From Pseudomonas sp. SLFW (GTDB lineage: Bacteria; Pseudomonadota; Gammaproteobacteria; Pseudomonadales; Pseudomonadaceae): 53,169 bases of DNA. Both the position numbers and the translations under genes were made by a program. Position 1 is the stretch's first letter. Each line of letters starts with the position of its first letter. Location of the stretch: positions 1 through 53,169 of the forward strand of contig NZ_JAAAKW010000027.1 in assembly GCF_009905615.1 (NCBI RefSeq). Direction: 5' to 3'. Below the pieces are notes generated by a model. The model searched no databases. It saw only the letters and a program-made list of their open reading frames with translations, and was not told the origin of the DNA. Below, piece after piece: positions 42,819-51,099 of the stretch.

Positions 42819-44222
42819 TCATACTGTCGTGCGCGAAACGGGGGTTGGCGTGTCGGTGACGGTCGGCGCGGGCGTCACATGGCGCCGATTCATCTTCAGC
42901 ACCTGAATGTGCGCGAGAATGCAAAACAGCACGCAGAGCAGCGACCCGCCGAACAGCACCATTATTCCCCCATCCCAGCCCATGCGGTCGACGGCGATGC
43001 CAATCAGCGTCGTACCGGCGGTTGCGCCGATGATGTAGCTCATGAAGCCGCGAAGCCCGGTCATTGAACCCACGGCGAAGGAAGGGACGATTTCCATGCC
43101 CTGGACGCTGGCCAGAAACTGTGGGATGTAAATCAGGCAACCGATCATCGCGGTAAAAATGACCACCGATACGACGCTCGTGGCTTTCCAGTAGCCGACG
43201 ATGCAGACGATGATCATCAGCGTCGAGATGATCGCCAGTGGCATGCGCTGGCCTTTGAAAAACGTGTCGGAAATCCAGCCCGCCAGCAGCGTGGACGGAA
43301 TGGCGGCCCATTCGAACAGCAAGAACGCGACTGACATTTCGGCCATGGAGAAGTGTTTGTATTCCGTCAGATAAAGCGGCATCCAGGACACCATGCCGAA
43401 ACGAATGACATACACGCAGGCATCCACCATCGCGGTGTACCAGGCGGATTTGTTCGGCAGCACGTACCGACGGAAGATCTGCCACGTGGACAATTCACGG
43501 CCGGGATGCGCTTCATCCCACGGCAAGGGCTTACGTGCCGTGTGAACGGAAGGATCCTCTTCAAGAGGGGTGAATCCTTCGGCGCGTGGGGAGTCCTTCC
43601 CAAGCACCAGAACCAGAGGGACAACCGCCAGGGCAAGCATGGCAGGCAACACATAGACTGCGTACTGCCAGCCGTCGACCCCGAAGAAAACGATGCCGGC
43701 GGTGATCACCGGCGCCACGATGCCTCCGCCGATGTTGTGCGAGATATTCCAGAGCGCCCCGACGCGTCCGCGCAGCCTTTTGGGAAACCAGTTCGCCATG
43801 GTGATGTAGGCCGGTGCTGCCCCGGTCCCCTGAAACAGGCCAAGTAAGGCCAGAAGGATGACGAACTCCCACAGGCCTGTGGTAAACACGAACGCGAGGT
43901 TGACCAATGCACAGCAAGCAAGGCCCACGGCAAGGTATTTCCTGGGACTGGCCTTATCGGCCAACGCACTCATGAAACCCTTGCTGAGTCCGTAGGAAAT
44001 CAGCAGGACGCTGCTGAGCAAGCCGATTTGTGTGGACGTCAAACTCAGATGCTGTTTCAGATAAGGCGTCGACAGAGCAAAGTTGTTGCGGACGATGTAA
44101 TAGGACATATAAGCGAGAAAGCACGAGGCCACCGCACTGATGCCATATTTCAGAAACGTTCTTCCGCCCGCTCGGTGTTGAGCATGTTCGCTGCGTTGTT
44201 TTTCTTGTAATAGAGAGATCAT
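42819..44222 (-). CDS. GlpT/PgtP-type MFS organophosphate (or phosphonate) antiporter
   Basis: A 467-aa, 12-helix transporter of the organophosphate:phosphate antiporter family (GlpT, UhpT, PgtP). Family blocks: YMSYYIVRNNFALSTPYLKQ, YGLSKGFMSALADKASPRKY, FQGTGAAPAYITMANWFPKR, LRGRVGALWNISHNIGGGIV. The basic residues of the phosphate-binding site are expected in the first and seventh helices (YIVRNNF; DACVYVIRFGMVSW has an Arg in a suitable place). The ATG at 44222 lies 17 bp after the dehydrogenase stop. It would exchange an external phosphono- or phospho-carboxylate for phosphate; the neighbouring hydrolase suggests phosphonopyruvate or phosphonolactate rather than glycerol-phosphate. Confidence 0.85.
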   Translation of the reverse strand: MISLLQEKQRSEHAQHRAGGRTFLKYGISAVASCFLAYMSYYIVRNNFALSTPYLKQHLSLTSTQIGLLSSVLLISYGLSKGFMSALADKASPRKYLAVGLACCALVNLAFVFTTGLWEFVILLALLGLFQGTGAAPAYITMANWFPKRLRGRVGALWNISHNIGGGIVAPVITAGIVFFGVDGWQYAVYVLPAMLALAVVPLVLVLGKDSPRAEGFTPLEEDPSVHTARKPLPWDEAHPGRELSTWQIFRRYVLPNKSAWYTAMVDACVYVIRFGMVSWMPLYLTEYKHFSMAEMSVAFLLFEWAAIPSTLLAGWISDTFFKGQRMPLAIISTLMIIVCIVGYWKATSVVSVVIFTAMIGCLIYIPQFLASVQGMEIVPSFAVGSMTGLRGFMSYIIGATAGTTLIGIAVDRMGWDGGIMVLFGGSLLCVLFCILAHIQVLKMNRRHVTPAPTVTDTPTPVSRTTV

Positions 44223-44239
44223 GTAAATGCCCCGACGTG

Positions 44240-45130
44240 TTATCGATGACTGTTGAGCGCTGTACGCATTACATTGATGGCCTGCGATACGCCATCCACC
44301 GGCTGCGCCCGGGTCTGATGACTGAGTTGCAAATCGGTGGAGCGCTTGAAGAACGCCAGCGTTCCCTGGGTGACACAGGGCGTGACATGCAACTCCTCCA
44401 GCGTTTCCACCACCTGTTGCACCTCGAAGTAGCGGCGTTCGCATGCATTCAAATGACTGACGATCCAGTTGCTCGCTGTCTTTTCAAACGGCGTATGCGT
44501 GACGGTGTGGACAATATCGGCCCAGAGCGCCTCATCAACCCCGGACTCGGTCGCGGCCAGCATCGTCTCGATGAGGATGGCCTCGATGCCCTTGGAAAAA
44601 ACACTGCGCAACATTTTGAAGGTGGACGCCTGGCCCAGTGTCGGGCTGAAGAACCGGGTGTTCAAACCGGCACCGTTGAGGCGTTCACTGAGTTCGCTGG
44701 CCTGCGCGCCCCCCAGTAGAATCTTGGTGTCTGCGCCCGTTGCACCCAGTGCACCTAATATCGCGCCCTCCACAAAGAGGGCTGCGGACGGCTGGATGAT
44801 GTTGAAGATGGCCTGTTTGATCGAAGGCGAAGTGGAATTCAAGTCGACGTAGTACTGCCCTGGCCTCAACTGCTGTGCACTTCTTTGCGCAACGTTCAGC
44901 GCGGCCTGCGTCACCACGGTCGATAAGACAATGTCACAGTGCTTAAACAACGCCTCGAACCCCATGACCGTCACTGGCGTTGAGCCTATTCGATCTTTCA
45001 GTGTTGCCAATCCGCCTTCCTGTTCGGCCAATACATCATGCACAACAACGCTGCATCCGTTTTCCGCCAGGCGTCGAGCAAAATGAGAAGCCACTTCACC
45101 GTAGCCGATAAAGCCCACATTAAGTTTCAT
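44240..45130 (-). CDS. NAD(P)-binding beta-hydroxyacid dehydrogenase-like protein (DUF1932 type)
   Basis: A 296-aa protein with an N-terminal Rossmann domain (MKLNVGFIGYGEVASHFARR) and a C-terminal DUF1932-like domain (about 190-270). The likely catalytic Lys is in GQASTFKMLRSVFSKGIEA. YVDLNSTSPS corresponds to the family's DxxxxxP-type substrate loop. It leads the cluster, 17 bp before the antiporter. A natural role would be to oxidise a 2-hydroxy phosphonate (such as phosphonolactate) to phosphonopyruvate for the downstream hydrolase, but this is inference. The ribosome site AAGAG is modest; an in-frame TTG lies six codons upstream. Confidence 0.8.
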   Translation of the reverse strand: MKLNVGFIGYGEVASHFARRLAENGCSVVVHDVLAEQEGGLATLKDRIGSTPVTVMGFEALFKHCDIVLSTVVTQAALNVAQRSAQQLRPGQYYVDLNSTSPSIKQAIFNIIQPSAALFVEGAILGALGATGADTKILLGGAQASELSERLNGAGLNTRFFSPTLGQASTFKMLRSVFSKGIEAILIETMLAATESGVDEALWADIVHTVTHTPFEKTASNWIVSHLNACERRYFEVQQVVETLEELHVTPCVTQGTLAFFKRSTDLQLSHQTRAQPVDGVSQAINVMRTALNSHR

Positions 45131-45200
45131 ACGTGTTCTCTTATTCAAAGTAAGACGGTGCGCCCTTCCCTAATTGCAGGGCCTTTCGTTCGCGCGAGTT

Positions 45201-45231
45201 TTAGCGACTTAGTTCGATGATTTATCGCTAA
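45201..45231. promoter_or_regulatory. Inverted repeat upstream of the phosphonate cluster
   Basis: TTAGCGA (45201-45207) and TCGCTAA (45225-45231) form perfect 7-bp arms 17 bp apart, about 70-100 bp before the first gene of the cluster; a plausible site for the LysR regulator. The rest of the gap (45131-45477) holds no gene; a run of purines (AGGGGAGGGGGGG) lies near 45285. Confidence 0.4.
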
Positions 45232-45477
45232 GTGACGGGCTAATTCAATGAACGATGTGGACGCGGGATCAAGGCTAATGTGAGGGGAGGGGGGGGTAAA
45301 GTGAATTGATTGAGGTATTAATCACTGATTTTCTGCGAGGTCCGCGCGCGCTGGGCGGATTCTTATCGCAACTTCTGACCATGGTGTGGACGGCTGAGTG
45401 GGCCAGTGTCCGAAAGAGGTCGATTGAACGCAGGCCGGGTGCGTCAGTGCCTGGCCTGCATGGGAACGTACGCCCTT

Positions 45478-47961
45478 CTAGAGCTCGTCCTTCAACGTGA
45501 TCAGCCGCTCATCCGCCGGCACCGGTCGGCCGAAGAAAAAGCCCTGAAAGTGCGAGCAGCCTTCCGCTTGCAGCTGAAGCATCTGTTCGTGGGTTTCCAC
45601 ACCCTCCGCGGTGGTCTCGATCATCAGGCTGTTGCCCATGCCGGTGATCGCCCGGATGATCGCCAGCGCCTCTTTGTTCTCGGCCATGTCCTTGACGAAC
45701 GAGCGATCGATCTTGATGCGGTCGAAGGGGAAGGAGCGCAGGTAGCCGAGGGACGAATACCCGGTGCCGAAATCATCCAGCGAAATCGCCACGCCCAAGG
45801 CCTTGAGGGCGCGCAGGGTCGAGACGTTCTCGTCGCTGTCACCCAGCAGCACCGATTCGGTAATCTCCAGTTCGAGGCGTTCGGGCGCCAGGCCCGAGTC
45901 CGCCAACGCCAGTTCGACGATGGCGATCAGCCCCAGGTTCTTGAACTGGATCGGTGACAGGTTCACCGACACCGTTTGCAGTGTGCCCCAGCCAGCGGCT
46001 TCCTGGCAGGCGAGGTTCAAGGCGCGGGTGCCGACTTCGTGGATCAGCCCGGTTTCCTCGGCCATCGGGATGAAGTCCATCGGTGGAATGATGCCCTTGA
46101 TCGGGTGAATCCAGCGGATCAGCGCTTCGTAGCCGGAAATGTCCTGACCGTCCCGGCTGACGATGGGCTGGTAATGCATCTTCAACTGGCCGAAATGCAG
46201 CGCGGTTCGCAAGTCGGCTTCGAGGGTCCGGCGCTGGCGGGCGATCTCGTCCAGTTCCTGGCGGAAACGCTCGAAACGGTTGCGACCATTGCGTTTGGCT
46301 TCGTACAGCGCCATGTCGGCGTAACCCATCAGTTGCTCGGGTTTGACGTGGTCTTCGGGCGACAGCGCGATGCCCACGCTGACGCCGACCGAGCAGCTGT
46401 GGCCGTCGATCAGGAACGGTGGCCGGATGGCCTGAATCATCCGTTGCGCCGCCAGCTCGGCGGCCTCTTGGGTGTCCAGCTCCGGCAAGATGACCGCGAA
46501 CTCATCGCCGCCCAGGCGCGCGAGGGTGTCGCGGTCGCGCAACTCGGACCGCAGGCGTTCGCTGAGGGCGCGCAGCAGTTTGTCCCCGAACGCGTGGCCC
46601 AGCGCGTCGTTGACGTCCTTGAAATCGTCAAGGTCCAGGCACAGCGTGCCGGTAATTTTTCCTGAACCGGTCGGCCCGTTGGAGCGGGCCAGTGCTTCCT
46701 TCAAACGCTGCTGAAACAGCGTGCGATTGGGCAACCCGGTCAGCGCGTCGTGGTGGGCCATATGATGAATCTTGGCGTTGGCCGCCAGCTCATCGGTCAC
46801 GTCTTCGGCCACGAACAGCACGTAATCAGAATGGCTTTCGGTGTCCTGATTGAGCACCGTGCGGCTGCGCAGCGTCCGCAGCCCTTGTGCCGTGTGGACC
46901 TGCATCTCGGAGGTCCGGACCTCGCCCATCGACAGGGTCTGGTTCATCTGCTGATTGATGTAATCCGCCACCTCCGGCCGCAGGCATTCACTGGCAAAAC
47001 GACCGACCATTTTGGTGGCGGCGAACAACCGTTCCGCCTGCTGATTCACCAGCAGAATCTTGTGCGAGCGTACGTCCTGCACGATCACGCTGGCCGGAAT
47101 GTTGGCGATCACCGAGTCGAGGAAGCGCGACAGCGTGGCCATCTCGGCGCTGCGCTTCTCCGCCAACTCCTTGGCTTCCAGCAATTGCAGTTCGGTCTTG
47201 CGGCGCTCGGTGATGTCCCGGGTGATCTTGGCGAAACCAATCATCTCGCCGTCGTCATCGTGGATGGCGTCGATCACGACGTGGGTCCAGAAATGCGAAC
47301 CGTCCTTGCGCTGACGAATGCCTTCCGCTTCGAATCGGCCATCCCGGCGCGCGGTTTCCAGACCTTTGGATGGCAGCCCTAAGGCGCGATCCTCCGGCGT
47401 GTAAAACACCGAAAAATGCTGGCCGACGATCTCATGCTCCAGATACCCCTTGGCCCGCTGGGCACCGGCGTTCCAGTTCACCACGTTGCCGTCCAGGTCC
47501 AGCATGTAGATTGCGTAGTCACTGACGCCCTGGACCAGCAAACGGAAGCGCCGCTCCTGCTCGCGCTGCACCTGCAGCGCCTGATGCTGTTGGGTGCAAT
47601 CGCGGGTAATCTTGGCGAAACCCAGCAGCTCGCCCACGTCATTGCGAACGGCGTCGATGATCACGTGGGCCCAGAACGCGCTGCCGTCCTTCTTCAACCG
47701 CCAACCCTGAGCCTCGAACCTCCCCTCAGTGCGGGCGATCCGCAGGTTCTGGCCCGGCAAATCAGCGCGTCGTTCGTCCTCGCTGTAAAACAACGAAAAG
47801 TGCTGCCCCACGATCTCCACCGCCGTATACCCCTTCGCCCGCTGCGCCCCAGGGTTCCAGTTCGCCACGATGCCTTCCGGCGTCAGCATGTAAATCGCAT
47901 AGTCCACGACGCTCTGAATCAGCAGTCGGTACATCGCGTCGGAATCCTGGAGTAACGGCAT
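45478..47961 (-). CDS. Triple-PAS GGDEF-EAL c-di-GMP signalling protein
   Basis: An 827-aa soluble protein with three PAS domains (about 10-125, 138-255, 275-393), a GGDEF domain (about 400-565) and an EAL domain (about 575-825). The cyclase site is intact (RLGGDEF, 482-488) with the inhibitory RxxD five residues before it (Arg475-Asp478). The EAL site is also intact (YEALIRW 611-617, SVNLSP, LEITES, LDDFGTG, KIDRSF, TAEGVET). Both synthesis and breakdown of c-di-GMP are therefore possible. The first two PAS domains are near duplicates (NWNPGAQRAKGY and NWNAGAQRAKGY). No transmembrane segments. Start ATG has AGGTG upstream. It could feed signal to the NfrB synthase in this window. Confidence 0.95.
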   Translation of the reverse strand: MPLLQDSDAMYRLLIQSVVDYAIYMLTPEGIVANWNPGAQRAKGYTAVEIVGQHFSLFYSEDERRADLPGQNLRIARTEGRFEAQGWRLKKDGSAFWAHVIIDAVRNDVGELLGFAKITRDCTQQHQALQVQREQERRFRLLVQGVSDYAIYMLDLDGNVVNWNAGAQRAKGYLEHEIVGQHFSVFYTPEDRALGLPSKGLETARRDGRFEAEGIRQRKDGSHFWTHVVIDAIHDDDGEMIGFAKITRDITERRKTELQLLEAKELAEKRSAEMATLSRFLDSVIANIPASVIVQDVRSHKILLVNQQAERLFAATKMVGRFASECLRPEVADYINQQMNQTLSMGEVRTSEMQVHTAQGLRTLRSRTVLNQDTESHSDYVLFVAEDVTDELAANAKIHHMAHHDALTGLPNRTLFQQRLKEALARSNGPTGSGKITGTLCLDLDDFKDVNDALGHAFGDKLLRALSERLRSELRDRDTLARLGGDEFAVILPELDTQEAAELAAQRMIQAIRPPFLIDGHSCSVGVSVGIALSPEDHVKPEQLMGYADMALYEAKRNGRNRFERFRQELDEIARQRRTLEADLRTALHFGQLKMHYQPIVSRDGQDISGYEALIRWIHPIKGIIPPMDFIPMAEETGLIHEVGTRALNLACQEAAGWGTLQTVSVNLSPIQFKNLGLIAIVELALADSGLAPERLELEITESVLLGDSDENVSTLRALKALGVAISLDDFGTGYSSLGYLRSFPFDRIKIDRSFVKDMAENKEALAIIRAITGMGNSLMIETTAEGVETHEQMLQLQAEGCSHFQGFFFGRPVPADERLITLKDEL

Positions 47962-48264
47962 TCAAAGCACCTGAAGGGTGGAAAAGCGTGATGTGGCGGA
48001 GTATGGCGTGAAAGTGATGCAAAATCAGGTTGCTGTATAGGTATCGGCTGGGGCACAGCGGTATTGAGGGCGCGAGAGCGGAGAAAGATGTAACAGAAAC
48101 CCGCTCTTCATATTCCGGTTCAGGTGTGCAGCGGCTCATAGAGACGTGCATAAAGCCCCCATCCTTTTCCTGAGTTTTGGAAATCAGGGGAGGGTGCCGG
48201 GCTGAGCGCCCGAAACAGAAGTGTGTCGTGAGTGGCCTGAGCAGTTCGCCCGCTCAATACAGAG
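47962..48264. other. 303-bp non-coding gap
   Basis: No gene. It holds the upstream region of the GGDEF-EAL gene and the 3' flank of the EmrB-type gene. A weak inverted pair CCTGA/TCAGG lies at about 48171-48189 without a T-run; I see nothing else I can support. Confidence 0.5.
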
Positions 48265-49815
48265 TCAGTGCGCGGCCCCACCCTTGACTCCTCCCGGCAA
48301 TTTCTTGGTCAGCATCACCGCCACCATGCTGATGCCCAGTGCCAACCCGACAAAATGGAACGCGTCGTTATAGGCCATGATCGCCGCCTGCTGATGGGCG
48401 ATTTCACTGAGTTTGCCCAGCGCTGCCGTTTCATTGCCCAGTCGGTCGGTGAGCTGTGCCATGCGTTCGGCGACTTGAGGGTTGGCAGGGGAGATCGACT
48501 CACGAAGGTAATCGAAGTAGGTCTTGGTCCGCGCGTCCAGCAGGGTGGCGAGCAGCGCGATGCCGATGGCGCCGCCGAGGTTGCGCAGGATGTTGAACAG
48601 GCTCGATGCCGACCCTGCGTCCTGCGGCTGGATGAACGCGGTGGCGATCAGCGAGATGGTGACCATGATCAGCGGCTGCCCCAGCGCGCGGACGATCTGG
48701 ATGTGGTTGAACTGCGGCCCGGCGAAGTCCGGGTTGAGCACCCCTGAAGAAAAACTGGCGATGCCGAACAGGCCGAAACCGAGGGTGCAGAGCACTTTGG
48801 GCGGGATGATCTTCATCAGTTGAGGAACGAGAGGGATCAGGAACAACTGCGGCACGCCCATCCACATGATCACTTCGCCGATTTGCTGCGCGTTGTAGCC
48901 CTGAATCTGCGCGAGGTACAGCGGCAGCAGGTAAATCGAGCCGTACAGTCCGACACCCATGCCGACGCTGGAAATGCTCGACAGGCCGAAGTTGCGGTTG
49001 CCGAGGATGCCCAGGTTGATCAGCGGCTTGGGTTTGGAGAACTGGATGATCACGAAGGTGATCAGGCTCAGCAACGCGACGCTGCCGAGGGTGACGATCA
49101 GGTTCGATTCCAGCCAGTCCTTGCGGTGGCCTTCTTCGAGGAACACTTGCAGGCAGCCCAGTCCGACCCCGAGGGTGACGATCCCCGCGTAGTCGGTGCT
49201 TTTGAGCAACTCCCAGTGCGCCGCCTTTTTCTCCAGGCCGTAGAGCAGCCCGGCGATCATCACCAGCCCCGGTGGGATGTTGATGTAGAAAATGTATTCC
49301 CAGCCGAAATTTTCCGTCAGCCAACCGCCCAGTGTCGGGCCGATGGAAGGGGCGAAGGTCGCGGTCATGGCGAACAGCGCCATGCCTTTGGCCCGGTGAT
49401 GTTCCGGGAGTTTGATCAGGGTCAGGGTAAATGCCAGTGGGATCAGCGCGCCGCCCGTGAAGCCTTGCAGCGCGCGGAACACGATCATGCTTTCCAGACT
49501 CCAGGCCATTGAGCACAGCAGCGATGAAATCAAAAAACCGAGCGACACCCACACCGCCAGCCTGCGTGCCGAGAGCAACTGCACCAACCACGCGGTCAGC
49601 GGGATCATGATGATTTCCGCCACCAGGTAGGACGTGGAAATCCACGAGCCTTCTTCCAGCGTGGCAGACAGCGCGCCCTGGATGTCTTTCAGCGAGGAAT
49701 TGGTGATCTGGATGTCCAGCACCGCCATGAACGCGCCGAGCATCACGCTCATGACCGCGATCCAGTCGCGCCGGGTCGGTTCGCCGACCGGGCGAATCAG
49801 CGCGTCACCGGCCAC
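48265..49815 (-). CDS. emrB: EmrB/QacA-type DHA2-family multidrug efflux transporter
   Basis: A 516-aa proton-driven drug exporter with about 14 helices. Typical blocks: VMLGAFMAVLDIQITNSSLK (motif D1 type), SWISTSYLVAEIIMIPLTAW, FRALQGFTGGALIPLAFTLT (motif C-like) and GPTLGGWLTENFGWEYIFYI. It starts with GTG at 49815, 11 bp inside the upstream emrA-type gene, so the pair is coupled. With the membrane fusion protein and an outer-membrane channel from elsewhere (TolC-like) it would form a three-part pump. Confidence 0.92.
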   Translation of the reverse strand: MAGDALIRPVGEPTRRDWIAVMSVMLGAFMAVLDIQITNSSLKDIQGALSATLEEGSWISTSYLVAEIIMIPLTAWLVQLLSARRLAVWVSLGFLISSLLCSMAWSLESMIVFRALQGFTGGALIPLAFTLTLIKLPEHHRAKGMALFAMTATFAPSIGPTLGGWLTENFGWEYIFYINIPPGLVMIAGLLYGLEKKAAHWELLKSTDYAGIVTLGVGLGCLQVFLEEGHRKDWLESNLIVTLGSVALLSLITFVIIQFSKPKPLINLGILGNRNFGLSSISSVGMGVGLYGSIYLLPLYLAQIQGYNAQQIGEVIMWMGVPQLFLIPLVPQLMKIIPPKVLCTLGFGLFGIASFSSGVLNPDFAGPQFNHIQIVRALGQPLIMVTISLIATAFIQPQDAGSASSLFNILRNLGGAIGIALLATLLDARTKTYFDYLRESISPANPQVAERMAQLTDRLGNETAALGKLSEIAHQQAAIMAYNDAFHFVGLALGISMVAVMLTKKLPGGVKGGAAH

Positions 49816-50860
49816 TATGTGGGTCGTTTGCCGGTTTGATATTGACCGAGACCGTCACCGACATGCCCGGACGAATCTTGCCGTGTAACGGGTTGTCGGG
49901 CACGAACGTCAGCTTCACCGGAATGCGCTGAACGACCTTGGTGAAGTTGCCGGTGGCGTTGTCCGGCGGCAGCAGACTGAACTGCGCGCCCGAGGCGGCG
50001 AACAGGCTGTTGACCCGGCCCTGAATCGGCGTGGCGGGGAAGCTGTCGAACGTCAGCTCGGCGGACTGGCCAATCTCCATGTGCTCGATCTGGGTTTCCT
50101 TGAAGTTGGCCTGCACCCAGATGTCTTCGTCCGGCACGACCGACAGCAGGTACGCCCCAGCTTGCACGTATTGGCCATTGCGCGCCGCCCGCTGACCGAT
50201 CAGGCCGCTGATCGGCGCGTGAATTTCCGTGCGTTGCACGTTGATGTCGGCCTGAGACAGGTCGGCGCGGGCGGTGGCGATCTGCGCGTCCAGCCGTTTG
50301 ATTTCAGCAGTCAGGGCATTGACCTGCTGGCGCTGACTCTGGGCATCGGCTTGAGCTTTCGTGACCTGCGAACGGGCGACGCTGCTGTCGGCGGTCATGG
50401 TGGTGACCTGTGCCTCGGAGACGAATCCCGGCGTGCGCAATTTCTGCAACCGGGCCAGATCCAGTTGGGTGCGGCCCAGGGTCGCCTGATTGGCCTGGAC
50501 TTGCGCGTCACTGGCGGCGATCAAGCTCGATTGCTGGGTCAATTTGCTTTGCGCCTGCACCCGCTCGGCTTCACGTGTGGCCAAAGTGGCCTTGGCGCGG
50601 TCGATGGCCAGACGAAAATCATCCGGCTCCAGCTTCACCAGCAACTGACCTTTCTCCACGTGCTGGTTGTCCTGCACCAACACCTCGCTGACCCGCGCGC
50701 CGAGCTGGCTGGACAACCGGGTAATCTCACCCTGCACGTAAGCGTTGTCGGTGGTTTCGTAAAAGCGTCCTTTCAAGTACCACTGGGCGAAGAAGGCGAG
50801 TGCGATCAGCAGGACCACCCCGAAAAAGATGAACAGGCGGCGTTTGAGTTGGGCAGGCAT
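49805..50860 (-). CDS. emrA: EmrA-type HlyD-family membrane fusion protein
   Basis: A 351-aa periplasmic adaptor of the HlyD/EmrA family. One N-terminal transmembrane helix (LFIFFGVVLLIALAFFAQWY), the lipoyl/barrel-type block FYETTDNAYVQGEITRLSSQ, a long coiled coil rich in Ala, Gln, Leu and Arg (about 85-195), and a second lipoyl half (TEIHAPISGLIGQRAARNGQ). It links the EmrB-type exporter to an outer-membrane channel. The ribosome site is weak. Its upstream gap carries an inverted repeat (50938-50957). Confidence 0.92.
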   Translation of the reverse strand: MPAQLKRRLFIFFGVVLLIALAFFAQWYLKGRFYETTDNAYVQGEITRLSSQLGARVSEVLVQDNQHVEKGQLLVKLEPDDFRLAIDRAKATLATREAERVQAQSKLTQQSSLIAASDAQVQANQATLGRTQLDLARLQKLRTPGFVSEAQVTTMTADSSVARSQVTKAQADAQSQRQQVNALTAEIKRLDAQIATARADLSQADINVQRTEIHAPISGLIGQRAARNGQYVQAGAYLLSVVPDEDIWVQANFKETQIEHMEIGQSAELTFDSFPATPIQGRVNSLFAASGAQFSLLPPDNATGNFTKVVQRIPVKLTFVPDNPLHGKIRPGMSVTVSVNIKPANDPHSGR

Positions 50861-50937
50861 GGTCGTTCTGAATTTTTAGAATGTAAGGAAATTTATCAGC
50901 TAACCGAGTCTGGCACCTAGCCATCGTTGCAATAATG

Positions 50938-50957
50938 ACTCGAATTGATAATCGAGT
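50938..50957. promoter_or_regulatory. Inverted repeat between emrAB and gltX
   Basis: ACTCGA-ATTGATAA-TCGAGT is a perfect 6-bp inverted repeat with an 8-bp AT-rich spacer, 78 bp before emrA. The form suits a MarR- or TetR-type operator for the efflux genes, but no such regulator is next to it. Confidence 0.4.
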
Positions 50958-51099
50958 ATTCATTCCCTGGCGTAACGCCATGGCCTGACTATGCTGCATG
51001 CCCATCCCTCGAAATCCGCTCGCCTGCGCGCCGACGCTGGAGCCGCGAGGGCCGTGCCTGTTAAGATTCGCGGCTTGTTCGACCTATCCGGAATTTTCC

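Noticed and set aside
42819..44222. Glycerol-3-phosphate transporter (glpT) for the antiporter
   Set aside because: No glp genes are near, and the context is phosphonate breakdown; kept as family member without a symbol.
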